A DNA stretch of 64,000 nucleotides from Rhodospirillaceae bacterium LM-1 (GTDB lineage: Bacteria; Pseudomonadota; Alphaproteobacteria; Rhodospirillales; WMHbin7), in the NCBI GenBank assembly GCA_902725215.1, contig CACUVI010000029.1, positions 124,001-188,000 of the forward strand, read 5' to 3'. Numbering within the stretch: the first letter of the stretch is position 1; the number at the start of each line of letters is the position of its first letter. Positions 61,020 through 64,000 of this stretch are shown piece by piece. Below the pieces are notes generated by a model that was not told the DNA's origin, did not search any database, and worked only from the letters and a program-made list of their open reading frames with translations. The position numbers and the translations under genes were made by a program.

Positions 61020-62240
61020 CTACTCCTTAAGCAATCCCTGTTCAAATAATTCAGCACGCAATCGCTCCGCGTCACGTTTCTGCATGCGCTCGATCCTTTC
61101 CTCGTATACGGCAAGAATGCCCTGCAAGGAAGAAATGATCTCGTCTTTAAGATGCAAGGATTCCTTCAGGTCTTGCACTTGCTGGCGCAACAATCCCGGC
61201 TGAGTAAAATTGGCGGGGAACAGGGACGCGTCATACCCAGCGCTGACATAGGCTTCGAAAGCGGCAAGATAGTCTCGATGTCGGATGCTCTTTCCTGCCA
61301 ATGGCGGCGTTAGAATATCCAGGCATTCGCCAACGAAGCCCGCATCAAAGCGGTCGGTGTATTTTGCAAGTAAATCGGCGGCACAGTCAGCAAGGCCGTA
61401 AATTTCAAATAAACATGCCAATTTTAGGATTTCTTCATTGTCAGGTACAATGCCCCACATCCTCTCGTAATCCGGATGCGCCAAGTCGCGAAAGTAAACA
61501 GCTTCAGCCCAGGTAACTTGGCCAACGGCCGACTGACAGGGCATCGGCGCTAAGAAGGGCGCCGGCAAAGATTTTCTGGCGTAACGGATGGGTTCCAAAT
61601 CGAACAGAGAAAATCCCATCTGGCGCAGCAAAACATCAATGTTTGAGAAAACGTTTGCCCTAGGGCCAATATTGCCGACGAAATAACACTCTACTGAAAA
61701 ACCAAGCACGCGCTTGTCTTGCATCAGCCGCTTCGATCCAGTCAGCACATCAATGTCGAATTGGTCAGTATCCGTCTTGATGAAGTTGGGAGCCGCCCCC
61801 CGATCATCCAGAAAAAAACCATCAAGTTCGATGAAGTGCTCAACCATTTCGCATCTTCCGGATTGGTCATAGCGATCTATAGAACTAGCGTTCAGGATAT
61901 CTGCGGCCCAAGAACTGGCAAGTCTGTCATAGCAATGGTCGTTCTTGTCAGTGATAATAACTGTTTGTCGCCCATCTGGATTCCAGGACATGCACCCCAC
62001 TCTAGCTGCCGTGTAGATGTGGTTCTTTTCTGGATTGGAGGCTCTTAATCGCTCGATCTCGCCTTCTAGCGGATCGAATCCCCAAACGACGATATCCTTG
62101 TCAAAAGCCTGCCAGCAGGCGTGGATGCCGCCGCTAACGCCAACATCGGCCAGCGCGAAGGGCGCGGTGGAAAAATAACCGTTGGCCACGAGGTGGCGCG
62201 TCAACATAGGTTCAGGAATTGTGTTGGCGTTGGTCATCAA
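61020..62240 (-). CDS. FkbM-like methyltransferase with C-terminal coiled coil
   Basis: A 406-residue protein. The N-terminal part has FALADVGVSGGIHACWQAF near 28-46, WGFDPLEGEIERL near 53 and NFIKTDTDQFDIDVLTGSK near 149-167, a FkbM methyltransferase pattern. Residues 340-406 form a charged coiled coil (LRQQVQDLKESLHLKDEIIS, AVYEERIERMQKRDAERL). The coiled coil suggests oligomerisation or attachment to a partner. It follows the second FkbM-like gene by 2 bp. Confidence 0.72.
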   Translation of the reverse strand: MMTNANTIPEPMLTRHLVANGYFSTAPFALADVGVSGGIHACWQAFDKDIVVWGFDPLEGEIERLRASNPEKNHIYTAARVGCMSWNPDGRQTVIITDKNDHCYDRLASSWAADILNASSIDRYDQSGRCEMVEHFIELDGFFLDDRGAAPNFIKTDTDQFDIDVLTGSKRLMQDKRVLGFSVECYFVGNIGPRANVFSNIDVLLRQMGFSLFDLEPIRYARKSLPAPFLAPMPCQSAVGQVTWAEAVYFRDLAHPDYERMWGIVPDNEEILKLACLFEIYGLADCAADLLAKYTDRFDAGFVGECLDILTPPLAGKSIRHRDYLAAFEAYVSAGYDASLFPANFTQPGLLRQQVQDLKESLHLKDEIISSLQGILAVYEERIERMQKRDAERLRAELFEQGLLKE

Positions 62241-62242
62241 TG

Positions 62243-63064
62243 CTAACCCGGATAGCGACGCATGGATGCCGGCAGAATTTGAATGTCTTGACTGTCAAAG
62301 TCAACGCTATGCCACATCAAACGCTTGCAGCCGGCAAGGCACAAACTTCCATCGAATAGCTGAAATATCTTCGTTTCCTGGTCTCCCGGATCATGCATGG
62401 CATCAATGTCGTTATCGGGAATTTTCAGCAATGGGAACAAATTGTTGGCTACGAAAAAAGCGTTGTAGTCCGTCGTCGCAGCCAGTTCATAGCCTTTTTC
62501 CTTGGCCAATTCGATGAACGCAAGAAGCGACGCCCCTTGATTGACGGTTGCATCATAATCTTGAACAAAGACAACATCATTGGGAATCGACGGATTGAAT
62601 TCGACCAGAACCACACGTGGCGAATAATTCAAAAGCGCCTTCCAGACATGCCAGTCGTTGCCGTCAATGTCGATGCTCATAAAATCGAAATGCGTCGGCA
62701 GCAATGTTTGCGCAAGTATGCTGTCCAAGGAAGATGCGCCATCGGCCATGACGTAGGCGTTCAGTGGATAAACACCGGGATGGGATGCATGTCTGTTGAC
62801 AAGCGCCTTAAAGCGACTATCCAGACCTTCAATTAAAACGCCGCGCCATCCATGATTAGCAATCAGATTCCAGCTATTGCTGGATGAATATCCGTCGCCA
62901 GCGCCAAACTCGACACACCAGCCGCTTTCGACGCCAACCAAATCGAACAGCTTTTCAATTATGCCATCCTCGCCCATTTCCGAGGTGACGTTGCGCCGGA
63001 AATTGCGCAAGAATGTGCTTTCTGGTTTCGTTTTCTGGCGGTACCTCACTTCAACAACGGGCAT
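62243..63064 (-). CDS. FkbM-like methyltransferase
   Basis: A 273-residue protein. GWCVEFGAGDGYSSSNSWNL near 47-66, RGVLIEGL near 73 and FDFMSIDIDGNDWHVWKAL near 125-143 match the FkbM fold. It begins at 63064 after an AGGAAGG site; the longer frame overlaps the dehydrogenase gene. It probably O-methylates a surface sugar, together with the next gene. Substrate unknown. Confidence 0.72.
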   Translation of the reverse strand: MPVVEVRYRQKTKPESTFLRNFRRNVTSEMGEDGIIEKLFDLVGVESGWCVEFGAGDGYSSSNSWNLIANHGWRGVLIEGLDSRFKALVNRHASHPGVYPLNAYVMADGASSLDSILAQTLLPTHFDFMSIDIDGNDWHVWKALLNYSPRVVLVEFNPSIPNDVVFVQDYDATVNQGASLLAFIELAKEKGYELAATTDYNAFFVANNLFPLLKIPDNDIDAMHDPGDQETKIFQLFDGSLCLAGCKRLMWHSVDFDSQDIQILPASMRRYPG

Positions 63065-63080
63065 GTCACCGACCTTCCTG

Positions 63081-64000
63081 CTATCTTGGCTTGCCAACCA
63101 ATTCAATATGACAAACTTTGGAAAACTCATCGAATGGCAGCAGTCTCCAGCAATCCAGCACAATAACGTCTTGCCCGCCATTTTTCAGCATGCCGGGCTT
63201 TAAGCCGGCATATTCCGGCCAAGGCACCAGAATGACCAGAACATCTGCCCTGGCGGCACAGTCGGCTGCTGTCGCAGCCCATTCAACTTTATCGCCAAGT
63301 TTTTCTTTCGATTCCAAAAGCGCTAGGGGGTCGTGCGCAACAACCTTGCCATTCGCCTGAAGCAATCTTTTCGCCAGTTCGATGCTTGGAGATGCTTCTG
63401 TTACGCCTGTATCTGGCTTGTACGACATGCCAAGCAGACCGGTCGTTCCACCTGCCGGCAGCAACCGTTCAATCCGACTTGCCAAATGGTCAAGATAGTC
63501 CTGATTCATTTTGTCTGTGGCCAGCGCCATCGGCGCCTCAGTGCCCAAATTTGCCGCCATCTTCGCGAATGCGACATTATCGCGCGGGAAGCAAGGACCG
63601 CCAAAACTGACGGCCCCTTTCAGATACTTCCTTCCAATGCGCGTATCCAGACCGATGGCGTTGGTAATGACATCGACATCCGAACCCGGCAAATGATCGC
63701 AAATGCGGGCCAATTGGTTGGCAAATGAAATGCGCATTGTCACAAAACTATTCACTGAAATTTTTGCCAGTTCGGCATTGATGAAATTCATGTGTGCGAA
63801 GACCGGGGGTTTTTCACAACTGCGGCTATATATCGTTTCCAGCAAAGCGCCAGCCTTGGCGTCAGATTCGCCAATCAGGATAAAATCGGGGTTAAGCATG
63901 TTGTAAACGACGCTGCCCAAGGCGATGAATTCTGGGTTGTAGCAAACGCCAAAATCGACGCCGCATGTTTTCCCGGAAGCCTTTTCCAAGGCTGGCACCA
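63081..64000 (-). CDS. UDP-glucose/GDP-mannose dehydrogenase family protein (5' end cut)
   Basis: The C-terminal 306 residues of a nucleotide-sugar dehydrogenase. The catalytic Cys is in AVSFGGPCFPRDN near residue 134 of the visible part. VCYNPEFIALGSVVYN near 18 and LLGMSYKPDTGVTEASPS near 188 are typical of UDP-glucose or UDP-ManNAc dehydrogenases. It oxidises the C6 hydroxyl of a nucleotide sugar to the uronic acid in two NAD-dependent steps. The N-terminal NAD-binding domain lies beyond the window edge. Confidence 0.88.
   Translation of the reverse strand, partial: VPALEKASGKTCGVDFGVCYNPEFIALGSVVYNMLNPDFILIGESDAKAGALLETIYSRSCEKPPVFAHMNFINAELAKISVNSFVTMRISFANQLARICDHLPGSDVDVITNAIGLDTRIGRKYLKGAVSFGGPCFPRDNVAFAKMAANLGTEAPMALATDKMNQDYLDHLASRIERLLPAGGTTGLLGMSYKPDTGVTEASPSIELAKRLLQANGKVVAHDPLALLESKEKLGDKVEWAATAADCAARADVLVILVPWPEYAGLKPGMLKNGGQDVIVLDCWRLLPFDEFSKVCHIELVGKPR

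Overview
The window looks like part of an alphaproteobacterial chromosome, most likely from a Rhodospirillales-like lineage. This rests on the lptF-lptD-surA-pdxA-ksgA order, the yicC-gmk pair, two small proteins of alphaproteobacterial type, and moderately high GC with compact, translationally coupled operons. No tRNA, rRNA, CRISPR array or insertion sequence was seen.

Positions 1-13843 (all minus strand) form a carbon-fixation and electron-transfer block. It encodes the special enzymes of the reductive TCA cycle: ATP-citrate lyase (aclB and the start of its partner), a four-subunit 2-oxoglutarate:ferredoxin oxidoreductase (oorDABC), and a soluble fumarate reductase (frdB, frdA, plus HdrC-like and HdrB-like subunits). 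Between oor and acl lies a complete HdrA-FlxDCBA module (NADH dehydrogenase plus flavin-bifurcating HdrA) that has no HdrBC genes of its own in the window. The only HdrB- and HdrC-like proteins present belong to the fumarate reductase. This suggests an undescribed coupling: NADH oxidised by Flx-HdrA, with electrons split between fumarate (via the HdrBC-like Frd subunits) and ferredoxin, which then drives the neighbouring 2-oxoglutarate synthase. The block is split by a strong terminator (10860-10885) and a candidate promoter (10791-10819), so the HdrB-like gene heads the oor-hdrA-flx-acl operon while the HdrC-like gene ends the frd operon.

Positions 14226-17674 hold two tandem PAS histidine kinases with nearly identical C-terminal coding DNA and a shared upstream motif. 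Positions 17877-19573 are fabD-fabG. Positions 19671-25305 carry a five-gene peptide/nickel-type ABC importer and panB. Positions 25289-28809 (minus) are an overlapping series: PIG-L deacetylase, GT4 glycosyltransferase, short-chain dehydrogenase and a HEPN/MNT toxin-antitoxin pair. Positions 28895-32609 are housekeeping genes (yicC, gmk, arfB, tsaC, cysQ). Positions 32768-39151 are the LPS-export and outer-membrane block lptF-lptD-surA-pdxA-ksgA, notably without lptG. Positions 39148-51440 are metabolic and accessory genes: an FAD oxidoreductase, an acyl-CoA dehydrogenase, radical SAM proteins, the AmmeMemoRadiSam triad, and a phenylacetate-type thiolase/isomerase/PaaY group.

Positions 51560-64000 form a surface-polysaccharide locus: glycosyltransferases, two SPASM-type radical SAM proteins, a DegT aminotransferase, a PseH-like acetyltransferase, several methyltransferase-like proteins, WbqC, a GT11 fucosyltransferase-like protein and a truncated nucleotide-sugar dehydrogenase. 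Many of these genes are poorly characterised and the DNA is visibly more A/T-rich toward the end.
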